Shown here piece after piece: positions 55,659 through 64,000 of a stretch of DNA of 64,000 nt (position 1 is the stretch's first letter; the number at the start of each line of letters is the position of its first letter). Position numbers and translations under genes: made by a program. Origin of the DNA: Symbiodinium natans. Lineage: Eukaryota; Sar; Dinophyceae; Suessiales; Symbiodiniaceae. The notes beneath the pieces were generated by a model. That model had not been told where the DNA came from. It worked only from the letters and a program-made list of their open reading frames with translations, and did no database searches. The stretch covers positions 277,501 through 341,500 of the forward strand of contig CAJNDS010002607.1 in assembly GCA_905221605.1 (NCBI GenBank). Direction: 5' to 3'.

Positions 55659-58600
55659 CTAGAGACGTCTTCTGATGACCTTCAGGCACAGAGCTTGCAA
55701 GAGCGCTTGCTGCTGCAAGTTCACTGGCAATACGTCCGCCCAAGCGTAATGCAAACCGAGTTCGGACTGGTTGAGCTCCACCATACCTTCTCCCAAGAGC
55801 AGCTCCATCGCAGGCACTGGGATCAACATCCTCTTGCCATAAGCTTCGCCCGGAACTTGGATGAAAGGCGGAGGACGCACTGGCAGCGGCAGTGCTGCCG
55901 CGCCCTCTTCATGTTCTGCAGCGGCCTGGTCCACCAAAGCGCCTGAGAGCAGGTTTTTAGGTCGAGGGTGGAGGAGTTGGGGCGGCTGGTCCCACACGGC
56001 CTGGCATGGAACTTGACACTGCCAGAGCAGGTTCCTGTCCTGCGTCGGCCTGGTCATCCAAAGCACCTGGAGAGCAGGTTTAGGGTTTTAAGGTCGACAG
56101 TGTGGCTGGTCCCACATGGCCTGGCGTGGAACTTGGTATCGATGCCAGAGCAGGTTCATGTCCTGCGTCGGCGTGGTCCAAAGTACCTGGGGAGCAGGTT
56201 AAGGCGTAGGGATCGAGCTTGGCTGCGTCCGGGTTTGGCGGCTTACGGCAGGGATACTGCTCGCAGGGGCACTGTGCAAGCTGGTAGCAACAGCAGGTGC
56301 CTGGAGAAATGGCTCCAAACAAACACGATTAGAAAAAGTCTTTTCACAAGCCTGTGCTGCCACTTGAACATATCTCAACACAGGGCCTGCAAGTTTGCAG
56401 ACGGTTGCTTCCTCTTCCATTTTTTTGGCGAGCGAGCATCAATGCCCTGGCAATAAGCACGACAAGCCCTATCCCAACAAGAGAAAAGCTCTGCAGGCTG
56501 CCCCGACCTCGTCATCTGACCTTTGTCCCCGTTCAACGACTTCGACTTCATCAGCTGTGGCTAGCAATCGCTTCTCACGGCGCATGCCCAAGAAACACTC
56601 AATGGCGAATTGATGCTGGCACGCACCGTGCCAGCAATTGATCCAGCACGTACAAGAGACCCGTGGCTCCTGCGGGTCTGAGAGGAAGACAAAGCAACTG
56701 TGAGCGCTTGCCCTCTGTAAAGCTTAGGCAAGACAAAAAAACGAGAGACCGGCTGTCCTTCCCAACTCGCCATACCAGGCAATAGGTGTTGTGGAGATCA
56801 CGGTAAGAGTCGAGGTCAAACCTCAACGGAGCCTGCTCGGATTCATCAGCCGGCTGAAGTATGCCATCTTTTCGCAGAATGCCTTGAAGTGACTGAACGT
56901 TTCGAGTCCTCATATGGGTGAGCATCTTCATGGCCGTGTGCGGGGGGATCTTGAGCGGAACTTTCTGCGCCATGCAATACCACACAGTTGGACCATCAGG
57001 GCTGTCCGAGGCAGATTTCAGCTTGGAATAATATGGCGAGTTTGGCAACCGCATTCGCCGCAAAATCGGCTTTATGCCAGCGTAGAAACATGCCTCTCCA
57101 AATGGCCGCCTAAGGACCCGCCCAGTTGACCACATCCAGTCGTCCGGGGAGGTGGGACAACCCATGGACAGGTTGTCTGGCGGGGCTCGGAGGGACACCA
57201 CATTCTGGCCATGCTCCTCGTTTGCAAGCAAAGGCTCTGCCCAGGTCTCCAAGACCTCGCAAAGCGAAGTCACAACCGCGGCATGCGTGTTCAGCCTGCG
57301 CTGACCTCCGGCTGACTGACTTGATCTGGAAAACAGAGCAATATAAGCCCAGTCCAGAATACGAACATGTAGCAACCAGATATGTGGGGAACGAGCAGTC
57401 AACCTGTGAGAAATCTTGCCTCCTCCCCCCACCCCCTCCCCCAAACCCTGACATTGCAGACAAGAAGCTTCTCATCAAGCGCTTGAAGGCGCTGTTCAGA
57501 GACTCAATCGGCTGCTGCGAAGCTGGCCGACCGCGCAAACCAGAACCAGGGCCCGACCACCAGGGACCATGCCAAAAGAAAGAAGACCCGTCTTCTTGTT
57601 CCTGTCTGGGCTTTTGAGAAACGTACTGTTTCTGGTAGTATGCCAACCACCGCGTCTCTTGCCAAACGTACTGCACCCTTTGAAGCACAGCGTTGAGGAT
57701 TGTGTGAAAGAAGGCACGTGTCGGCAAGAACAAAAACTCTGCAAGCAGCACCAGCCAGGCGCCGATGTTCCTTCTCGAAAGGTGAGGAGCATCCTGCTTC
57801 TGCTTTTTGGGCCTGGCCTGCGCCCCTGCTTTCGCCTTTGCCTTCGGCTTTGCTCTCGCCTTTGCCTTGGCTTTGGGCGATTGGGACAAGCCTTCTTGGC
57901 GAAGGTGCTTTGCCGCATGTCCTTTACGATCATTGCGGATCAAGTTCTGTCTCTGGTGCCACATGTCCGGCACCTGTCGGACACGCGGAAAGATGGCAGA
58001 AACTGCCTCCCGAGATCCAGCGAAATAGTCCAGATTGATTTGGTCAGGAAACCGAATATTCCGTCTCAACAGCTCAGCCTTCAGGGCTGCAAAGCCCCTC
58101 TCATACTGATCGCGGTTCTCTCGCTTTCCACAGAGAACTACAAGGGGCCAAGTGCTGCGCCGCCACAGCCCAGCCAACTTCCTCATAACGATCAAAGCAA
58201 TGATGCCGTAGCTGAAACCCATCCACTCCAAATTAAAAGTGAAGTCGCTCGTGAGGCAAAATATCTCCAGCAGGCCCGCATCATGCTGCTCCTGCAACAA
58301 GTCGAAGAAGGAGACACACAGCACCACCCAGCTGAACGCTCGTACATCCAAAAAGGAGAAGGCAATGGGACCTACATCCGGATTCATGTACTGCGAAGCA
58401 AAGCTCTCGAATTGCTCTTCACTTCGGAGGAACTCAGAAGTTGCGTCGCCAAAATTTCGGTGCCGCCACTGGAGGACACTCCGCATGGGCTTGTCCGCCA
58501 CACGGTCGTGGCCAGCAGCTTTCAGCCTAACAGCCACAGCTGAGGGAGTCGGTTTCATTCCATGCATAAGAAGAAACTCTGCAGCTTCTATGACATGTTG

Positions 58601-58975
58601 GTGGTCTTGGACTGAAAGGGTCGGAGAAGAAGCTTTGGCACTTCGAGTCTTCGTGCGCACGTCCCCACTGTGGTCATCTGCATAAGAAACATGGAGCTTG
58701 TACGTGGTCTCTGTCTCCCACCTGCCTCTGAACCTCCAAACAAGACCAGCACCACTGTGGCAACCCTCATGGACTGCGCAATTCGCTGTTGTTTCATACT
58801 CCATGCTTGGCAGCAAGCGTGGCGTGCGAAACTGTCCCAGCTTTTCCCCGCGAACCTTCGACCAGCGACGGGCAGCCTGTCGGATGACCTCTGCGGGGGC
58901 GCCGGTGAGCTTGCAGTCCACCAGCCATTCTTCAAGAAAGGCGTACTCAAGAGAACGTCTGGAAAAGCTTGCCAT
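55659..58975 (-). CDS. MULE-like DDE transposase with SWIM zinc finger, multi-exon
   Basis: Exon 1 (58975 to about 57480): N-terminal zinc-like region (C-x4-C..VWRFRGRWETET), then the DDE core with SDFTF (Asp 244), INLDYFAG...AIFP (Asp 316), WHQRQNL, a Lys/Ala-rich insert (about 367-393) and QPIESLNSAFKRL (Glu 491), the order and spacing of Mutator-like transposases. Exon 2 (about 57310-56758): a helical region ending YCLVWRVGK. Exon 3 starts at 56669 with EPRVSCTCW..CWHGACQHQFAIECF, a SWIM finger (CxC...CxH). An 88-nt GA-AG intron (56670-56757) joins them in frame. A further exon (about 55945-55683) after CTCTCAG is likely. The frame is intact, so the gene is an active or domesticated transposase. 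Terminal inverted repeats were not found. The exon 1-2 junction is unresolved. Confidence 0.65.
55975..56205. repeat. Tandem duplication inside transposase intron
   Basis: A unit of about 115 bp (CTGGTCCCACA.GGCCTGGC.TGG, AACTTG, CCAGAGCAGGTTC.TGTCCTGCGTCGG, CAAAG.ACCTGG.GAGCAGGTTTAGG) occurs twice. Its end resembles the downstream exon edge at 55920-55955 (CCAAAGCGCCTGAGAGCAGG), so the repeat seems seeded by the splice-acceptor region. Confidence 0.75.
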
Positions 58976-58993
58976 GGCTGGTCAGGAGCTGCT

Positions 58994-59023
58994 AAAAACC
59001 AGTTTCACGACCTAAAACTGTTT
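58994..59023. repeat. Palindrome of the AAAACYAGTTT family, 5' of transposase ORF
   Basis: AAAAACCAGTTT, CACGACCT, AAAACTGTTTT, about 20 bp upstream of the transposase ATG on the minus strand. Confidence 0.8.
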
Positions 59024-59024
59024 T

Positions 59025-59780
59025 CTTCGGTCTTGCCCTTGCTGCATCTTGGACTCCCGAGACCTCCCAAGCCATTTGAACGGCTCCGACAGAAAGGAAA
59101 GATTATAGGTTGAGTGAGGGTTTCGGGTCAGGGCGCTCTCGGGCTGTACTGTTCAGAGACAACTTTCTTAAGCTTGGGCCAAGCTCGACTGCCTTCTCTG
59201 CAACTTTGCCAGGCTACGGATGGCCAGCTGCCCAAGAGCTTTGTTCTTCACTACATTTCCACTACATTCCTTCCTCAGCGGTCGTGTGTTTTATAGGGTT
59301 TATGTTTTAGGCTATATAGGCCATGGGTTTCAGGGTCTAAAAAGGATCTCTAGGACCCTGAACTCGGACCGTCTTGCACTCTTTAGCTGGTGTTGGCTCA
59401 CTCGGCTCAGCAGTTCTAAGCTTCGGGCGCCGGCACCGACTGTTTTCAAGCAAGTAAAACTGTTTGTCTGTCTGTTTGTCTGTCTGTCTGTCCATCAGTT
59501 CTCTGTCTCTGTCTCTGTCTCTGTCTCTGTCTCTGTCTCTGTCCCTGTCCCTGTCTCTGTCTTGTATGTATATGTATATATACCTATGTATAGACAAGAA
59601 AACAACAGTCGGTGCCAACACGTCAGGGACATGAAAGCGGAAGGCCTGCGAAAGGCTGCGTGGCTATACACACGAGGCAGTACGGCAAGAAGGCTAAGCA
59701 GTCGCGGCCCATGGCCTGCAAGCTGCGTGCAGGACCCGGCAGGCCCTGCAGATAAGCACACACGGCCAGTGGCCTGCATG
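59025..59780. other. No supported gene; TGTC/TGTCTC microsatellite 59460-59565
   Basis: CTGTTTGTCTGTCTG repeats, then (TCTGTC)n hexamers to about 59565. The Arg/Asp frame across it is an artefact. The rest shows no gene. Confidence 0.7.
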
Positions 59781-59785
59781 ACGGC

Positions 59786-60766
59786 TCACCACGAGCTGAC
59801 TTCACGTAGCGCCGTTTGGAAAAGCGCTGTGACGACCCGGATCTTGTCCCCGCCATCGCGGCTAGGGGATCTGCGGCGCCTCCTCCTCCTGCTCCTGGAC
59901 CTGTCCCTTGGCGGGGACCTCTCCTTTTTGTTCTTCTTTTTCTTTTCCTTTCTCCTGCCCCTGGTCTCTTTCCTTTCCTCTCCTTTCAGCGGCTCCTTTT
60001 CCTTTTGCTCCTGCTCGTCAGAGGAGTCAAAGTCCTCGTGGTCTTGGTTCCCTTTCTGCTGGTCCAGCCACTCCTTTTCCAGGCGCTGCTGCTCAGCCTC
60101 AGCTAGCTCTCTCAGCTGCGGCCACGTTGCTCGGGGACGCTCTGCTTTCATACGCCATTGCAAGCAGTAGAGTCCCCGTTGGTGAGCTTGCATGCCTGCT
60201 GCGCCGCCTTCTGGCCTGCGCCAACAGATCTCGCAGAACGAGCCTTTGCCTCCACGACGCCGAAGCGGCTTTGCCGCAGCCTTGCCTTTCAGGTGCAGCT
60301 GCTTTGCCTGCTTTGGCGGAAACGCAGGCTCGCTTGGTTTTCGGCGGTCCTTTTGGCCGTCTTCTTCTTCTTCCTCGTCGGAGTACTCGTAGGAAGAGCT
60401 CCTCACCTCCTCCCTTTCTTCCACCTCCTCCCTTTCTTTCTCCTTCTTGTCTCCTTCCTCGCGGCGTCTGCTCCTCGCCTCTTCCTCCTCCGACTCGCGG
60501 CTCCTCTGCTCGTTTTCCGTTTTCTTGCCTTCCCTTTTTTGGTCCTCCCTTTCTTCTTTTTTTCCTCCTCCTCCTCCTCCTCCTCCTCCTCGTCGTCCTC
60601 CTCCTTCACCGCGACCTGCGGACAAGGAAACAGCGAGGGGCTGGTAGGGTGTGTGTGCGTGTGGGCGGGTGAAATTTTTCAAGGGTGTATTATATATACG
60701 TTTGTCCCATCCTGCCGTCTCCGGCGGCCCGCAGGCTCTGCCATCTTCAGGGGGGGCGGCCCGCAT
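59786..60766 (-). CDS. Charged RS-rich protein with CxxC zinc-finger-like motif
   Basis: A minus frame of 326 codons. It contains a Gly run and Lys/Glu/Arg-rich regions, an acidic patch (YEYSDEEEEEDGQKD), then GSFCEICWRRPEGGAAGMQA followed by HQRGLYCLQW. This gives a C-x2-C...H-x5-C finger of the kind seen in dinoflagellate proteins with CxxCW...H...CLxW motifs. It ends with RSPPRDRSRSRRRRRRR and SPSRDGGDK, an SR/RS tail typical of RNA-processing factors. The N-terminal 50 residues may be intron or 5' UTR (GA/CT-rich), and the stop at 59786 may lie beyond a splice donor near 59850. Probably nuclear and nucleic-acid binding. Confidence 0.55.
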   Translation of the reverse strand: MRAAPPEDGRACGPPETAGWDKRIYNTPLKNFTRPHAHTPYQPLAVSLSAGRGEGGGRRGGGGGGGGGKKEEREDQKREGKKTENEQRSRESEEEEARSRRREEGDKKEKEREEVEEREEVRSSSYEYSDEEEEEDGQKDRRKPSEPAFPPKQAKQLHLKGKAAAKPLRRRGGKGSFCEICWRRPEGGAAGMQAHQRGLYCLQWRMKAERPRATWPQLRELAEAEQQRLEKEWLDQQKGNQDHEDFDSSDEQEQKEKEPLKGEERKETRGRRKEKKKKNKKERSPPRDRSRSRRRRRRRSPSRDGGDKIRVVTALFQTALREVSSW

Positions 60767-60840
60767 CCCCTGCCAGCTCTAGAAAGGCGGCCCGCAGGCT
60801 CTGCCAGCTTCAGGGCGGCCCGCAGGCTCTGCCATTTGAG
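60718..60840. repeat. Tandem ~31-bp repeat GGCGGCCCGCAGGCTCTGCCA
   Basis: Four units starting near 60723, 60753, 60786 and 60815, the second with a substituted core (GCATCCCCTGCCA). Confidence 0.85.
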
Positions 60841-61160
60841 ATGGGGGGCTGTCTGTGCTTCTGGTTTTGTTTCTACATATGTAGTTTCGAGGGTCATAAG
60901 ACAGAATGAGCGGCGACCATGACAACTACTTTATAACTCCGTAAGACAGTTCGCATCACGAGCCTTCGCGCGGCCCAGGCATCGTGCCCATGGTGGCACA
61001 GCACAGTAGACGAGCCAAATTGGCTGCGACAGGAACATCCCGGTGGCCCACAAGCAGTTCTCCAAAGCTGTCTTGGGCTTAGGGTTCAGGATCATGGGAG
61101 GTCGAAGCCTTCAGGCACCGAAAGTGGTTTTTAGGCCCCGAAAGTAGCGCCGTTCATGAG
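60841..61160. other. No supported gene
   Basis: Spacer leading into the palindromic array; a half-copy of the palindrome (GAAAGTGGTTTTTAGGCCCCGAAAG) lies at about 61118. Confidence 0.5.
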
Positions 61161-61468
61161 AAAACCAGTTTTAGGCACTGAAACTGGTTTTGGACCTCGA
61201 AACTAGGGCCATTCATGAGAAGACCAGTTTTAGGCACTGAAACTGGTTTTGGGCCTCCAAACTAGCATCCTTGACCTCAGAAAACCAGTTTTAGGCACTG
61301 AAACTGGTTTTGGGCCTCCAAACTAGCATCCTTGACCTCAGAAAACCAGTTTTAGGCACTGAAACTGGTTTTGGGATCCTTGACCTCAGAAAACCAGTTT
61401 TAGGCACTGAAACTGGTTTTGGGATCCTTGACCTCAGAAAACCAGTTTTAGGCACTGAAACTGGTTTT
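61161..61468. repeat. Tandem array of six 11-bp-arm palindromes
   Basis: Six copies of AAAACCAGTTT / TAGGCACTG / AAACTGGTTTT at 61161, 61220, 61281, 61342, 61390 and 61438 (copy 2 starts AAGACC). Spacing is 60, 61, 60, 48 and 48 bp with shared linkers (TCCTTGACCTCAG, GGGCCTCCAAACTAGC). Confidence 0.95.
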
Positions 61469-61469
61469 G

Positions 61470-62570
61470 GGCCTCCAAATTTGGGCGGGATGGCCTCCAG
61501 GAGGGCAGCCCGAAAAGGGCAGCAGCCAAGGAGCCGAACGAGCCAAAAAACGGCTACCGACAACCTTGTCACATGAACCCTGACAAAGCTTGTCACTGTA
61601 GGTAGCAACCTTGTCACGTTAGCACGGAATTGTCATGGTAGCCTTTGACTCTGCACTGGGTCCCTTATCACCCGCTTCCAGACTTCCAGACCCAACCTCT
61701 CCTGTCCTCTGCCTCCTGCGTCCTCGTGGACAAAGGCGACCCCCGGCCGAGGCGGCTGCAGAACACTTAGATCAAGGAAGTCGGTCTTGGTCGATGGATG
61801 GAGCTTTCAAACTTGTTCGAATGTTATGAGAAAGTCCATAGCAGAATGGGTCACAAATCAGCAGCAAAGCCATTACAGATCTGCCAGAATGTGTGGAAGG
61901 TTCGACAACCGAAGTTCGGAAGCCGAACACTCAACCCGTCGCCGTCAAAAGGCTGAATGCCCTAAGCAAAAAGCTGACAAAGAAGCATCCGGAAGGGCCT
62001 CAACTGGAACCAAGTTGAAAACAGATACCCCAAGCGATCCCAAAGCCTTCAAAGCAAGCGCGTACCTCCGGCGAAGTGCTTGGCCCCAACTCCGGAGTCG
62101 AGGCCGCTGTTGATGCGGGGGACTTCTCAAATGCGCACCTTAAGCCGACTTTGCTTTATTGCGGGCGTCCAGTAGGCTGTTGGCAAGTCTGTTCCCTGGT
62201 CTGTCTGCTCCCTGCAAGCGTCCACACGGACTCTGTGGGAAACGGAACGCGGGTCCGACAGCCGGACTTACAAGTGTCACAGTTCCACCAACACTTTGCA
62301 GGATGCCAGTAAACTTTTTAGATTGTGCCATTGTGCGAGAGTTCTACATGTTGTGGGCGTTTCCCCCACCCCCCCCCCCCCCCCTTGCACGGAAAAGCAG
62401 GCCATTGTGCTTGCTTGACGTGCTGTTGCCACACCAACTGAACTGTACTGCGAAATGCTGTGGCCATGGCCGTTTCGCAGAATGGTCCTCTTCCTCCTCC
62501 TCCTCCGGCAGGCTGTCCTTCGAAAGCACGCAGGTAGCAAACCGCTATCCATGAATGCCCGAAAGCCCAG
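61470..62570. other. No supported gene; C-run at about 62366-62384
   Basis: Repeated CTTGTCAC words (61565-61620) and a poly-C tract. No recognisable coding sequence. Confidence 0.5.
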
Positions 62571-62575
62571 CATAG

Positions 62576-62758
62576 TGCAGCCACAACTGCACTATCTGCA
62601 ACTATGTGCCGAACTATCCAAACCTCACAGACTGCATGACCATCACAGACGATGCCTTAGTGAGAATTCGGCAATTCAAGTGCGACGAGCGCAACTGCAC
62701 CTGCGATGCAAACTTGCAGGAATCGCTGCAGAAACCGTGGGGCTCCTTGGATCCCAGG
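62576..62758 (+). CDS. Cys-rich exon, probably extracellular
   Basis: After an acceptor (CCCAGCATAG) the plus strand reads CSHNCTICNYVPNYPNLTDC, MTITDDALVRIRQFKCDERN, CTCDANLQESLQKPWGS and reaches a GT donor (CCCAG|GTGTTCG). Seven Cys in about 40 residues and N-glycosylation-type sites (NCT, NLT) suggest a disulfide-rich secreted or ectodomain segment. Other exons of the gene were not recognised. Confidence 0.45.
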
Positions 62759-62759
62759 T

Positions 62760-64000
62760 GTTCGAACGGCTTCTCGGGATTGGCAGGAGCCTGGCGCAGG
62801 TCACGCAGGATGTGGGAGAGTTCTCATGGCATCGGTGGTGGCAACGATTCGGGCAGCGGTAGCAACCCAAGAGTCGTAGCTCAAGTGGGGCTGAACTCTC
62901 GCGTCATGGCTCTCTGGCCCCTACTACATCCCCATAGGGAATCTTCAAAGCAGCTCCCCAAGATAGAGACACTTGAGTGCTGCTTAAAGAGATGCTGATA
63001 AGACATCGATTTTAAGGCCCCCAACGCACCTTTGCGCACGAGACGAAGCCACTAAGGCGGTGCCGCCCTAACGTATTGTTCTTGTGTTGAGGGTTGCCGG
63101 CGTATGGCTTAATCAATGAGATGAGCTGTGCAAGAAGGCATGGTGTTTCCCGAGCAGAACTTGGACAGCTACATATCACCTAAAGTGAGCATGTTCTTGA
63201 AATCCTCGGGCGGGAACTGGGCGTGGCACTTGCAATATGGAAAGATGTGTACAGAATAGTTAGTGTTAGTGGGTCCCTGGATTCTTGTGCATAGAGCCGA
63301 AAGTGTGTGGAGCGTATCCAGCTGCATTTATGGCTGTGCACACGATTCCCGCCTTCAAGTCGCTGGACGTTCGCTTCACCATGCTGCTGGGATTTGAAGG
63401 ACGGACGGACGGCCCTTGAATGCCTTTGGAGCCAGCTTGCTTCAGGCTGGCTGTCCTGCAAGGAGTTTCATGAAGAGCAGCAACAGATGGCAGCCAAGGA
63501 CTGGGGCATTTGCTGACTCCTGTAGGCAATTCTTCAAAGAGAGAGCGGTAAGGCTTAACAGCAAAGCTTAACAGCGCAGCTTAACGGCGAGCTTAGCAGC
63601 AATTCCGCCGAGTCCCCAGACCCGAAGGCACGGTCAAAAGGAGAAAACATGCGGGCTCATTGGGCGAGACAACTCCCTGGACCCCATGGGAAGACCGTCT
63701 GTGTCTGCTCCTCTCAGGCCCGGTATGGCAAAGGATGGAAAATGTTTGAAAATGATGGAAAAGCCTCCACCATCTCCCACCTACAGACCTCACCTCCTCT
63801 GGACCCGATATGGTGGACTGTCAGAAGACCCTATGACCATCTGCACTGAAGAAGGAGAATGATAGACAATGACGAAGGACACTCAGGGAGCGCCCCCGGG
63901 CAAGACGCCACTTGTGACCGTCTGCACTGGGCCAGGCCGAGGCGGTGCACTCTAGCTTTTGCGATGCGACTGCTGATTTGGACTACTGATTTCACAAGGT
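62760..64000. other. No supported gene
   Basis: Includes a short TTAACAGC.AAGCTTAACAGC repeat (about 63550-63600). Frames up to 93 codons without recognisable content. Confidence 0.45.

Noticed and set aside
59337-59779. Arg/Asp and Thr/Glu repeat frames
   Set aside because: Translations of the TGTCTC hexamer microsatellite.
61161-61468. CRISPR-like array
   Set aside because: The regular spacing comes from a palindromic eukaryotic repeat; linkers are near-identical rather than unique spacers, and there are no cas genes.

Overview
The window looks like nuclear DNA of a dinoflagellate, most likely Symbiodiniaceae-like. The reasons are: a 19-nt match to the dinoflagellate spliced leader (minus strand, 17585-17603); introns with AG|G at both ends that start with GA or GC as well as GT; sparse multi-exon genes between long repeat-rich stretches; families typical of these algae (degenerate PQ-x-LAN-x-x-W helical repeats, SAP-like KELK...EKTEL modules, a divergent histone H3); and abundant microsatellites and foldback repeats. 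No prokaryotic operon signals, rRNA or tRNA were recognised.

Layout. 0-2.6 kb, minus strand: exons of a secreted-type PLC-like phosphodiesterase and a neighbouring unidentified exon. 2.6-9 kb: non-coding, with (CA)n and (ATC)n microsatellites and a direct repeat. 9.0-15.3 kb, minus: dispersed exons and a decayed block of an OPR/FASTK-like repeat protein, with TAG at conserved Trp codons. 15.3-24 kb: low-complexity DNA, a minisatellite, the spliced-leader relic, a 77-bp foldback and a 130-bp tandem array. 24-37 kb: mostly non-coding, with an AT-rich island and short minus-strand exons (26.1, 28.2, 31.2, 35.3-36.5 kb).

37.0-45.4 kb, plus: a full-length 8.36-kb non-LTR retrotransposon with 15-bp target-site duplications and one open frame of about 2,638 codons: APE endonuclease, reverse transcriptase, four zinc fingers and, unusually, a C-terminal ubiquitin-specific-protease-like domain. 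A 367-codon ORF overlaps it in another frame.

47.1-49.1 kb, minus: two tandem copies of a small one-TM, probably mitochondrial protein gene. Their first exons are nearly identical, while the second exons differ at nine silent sites. 50.7-51.5 kb, minus: a SAP-like exon pair paralogous to one at 35.3-36.5 kb. 52.1-53.2 kb: clustered palindromic repeats whose relatives recur to 61.5 kb. 53.7-55.1 kb, minus: a histone H3-fold protein with a duplicated N-terminal module. 55.7-59.0 kb, minus: a MULE-like DDE transposase with a SWIM zinc finger. 59.8-60.8 kb, minus: a charged RS-rich zinc-finger protein. 62.6 kb, plus: a Cys-rich exon.

The strongest points are the retrotransposon-USP fusion, the divergent H3-fold gene, the set of homology-supported GA-AG introns, and the exon-limited homogenisation of the tandem pair. 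Exon joins were inferred by eye from protein continuity and splice phase; no transcript or database search was available.
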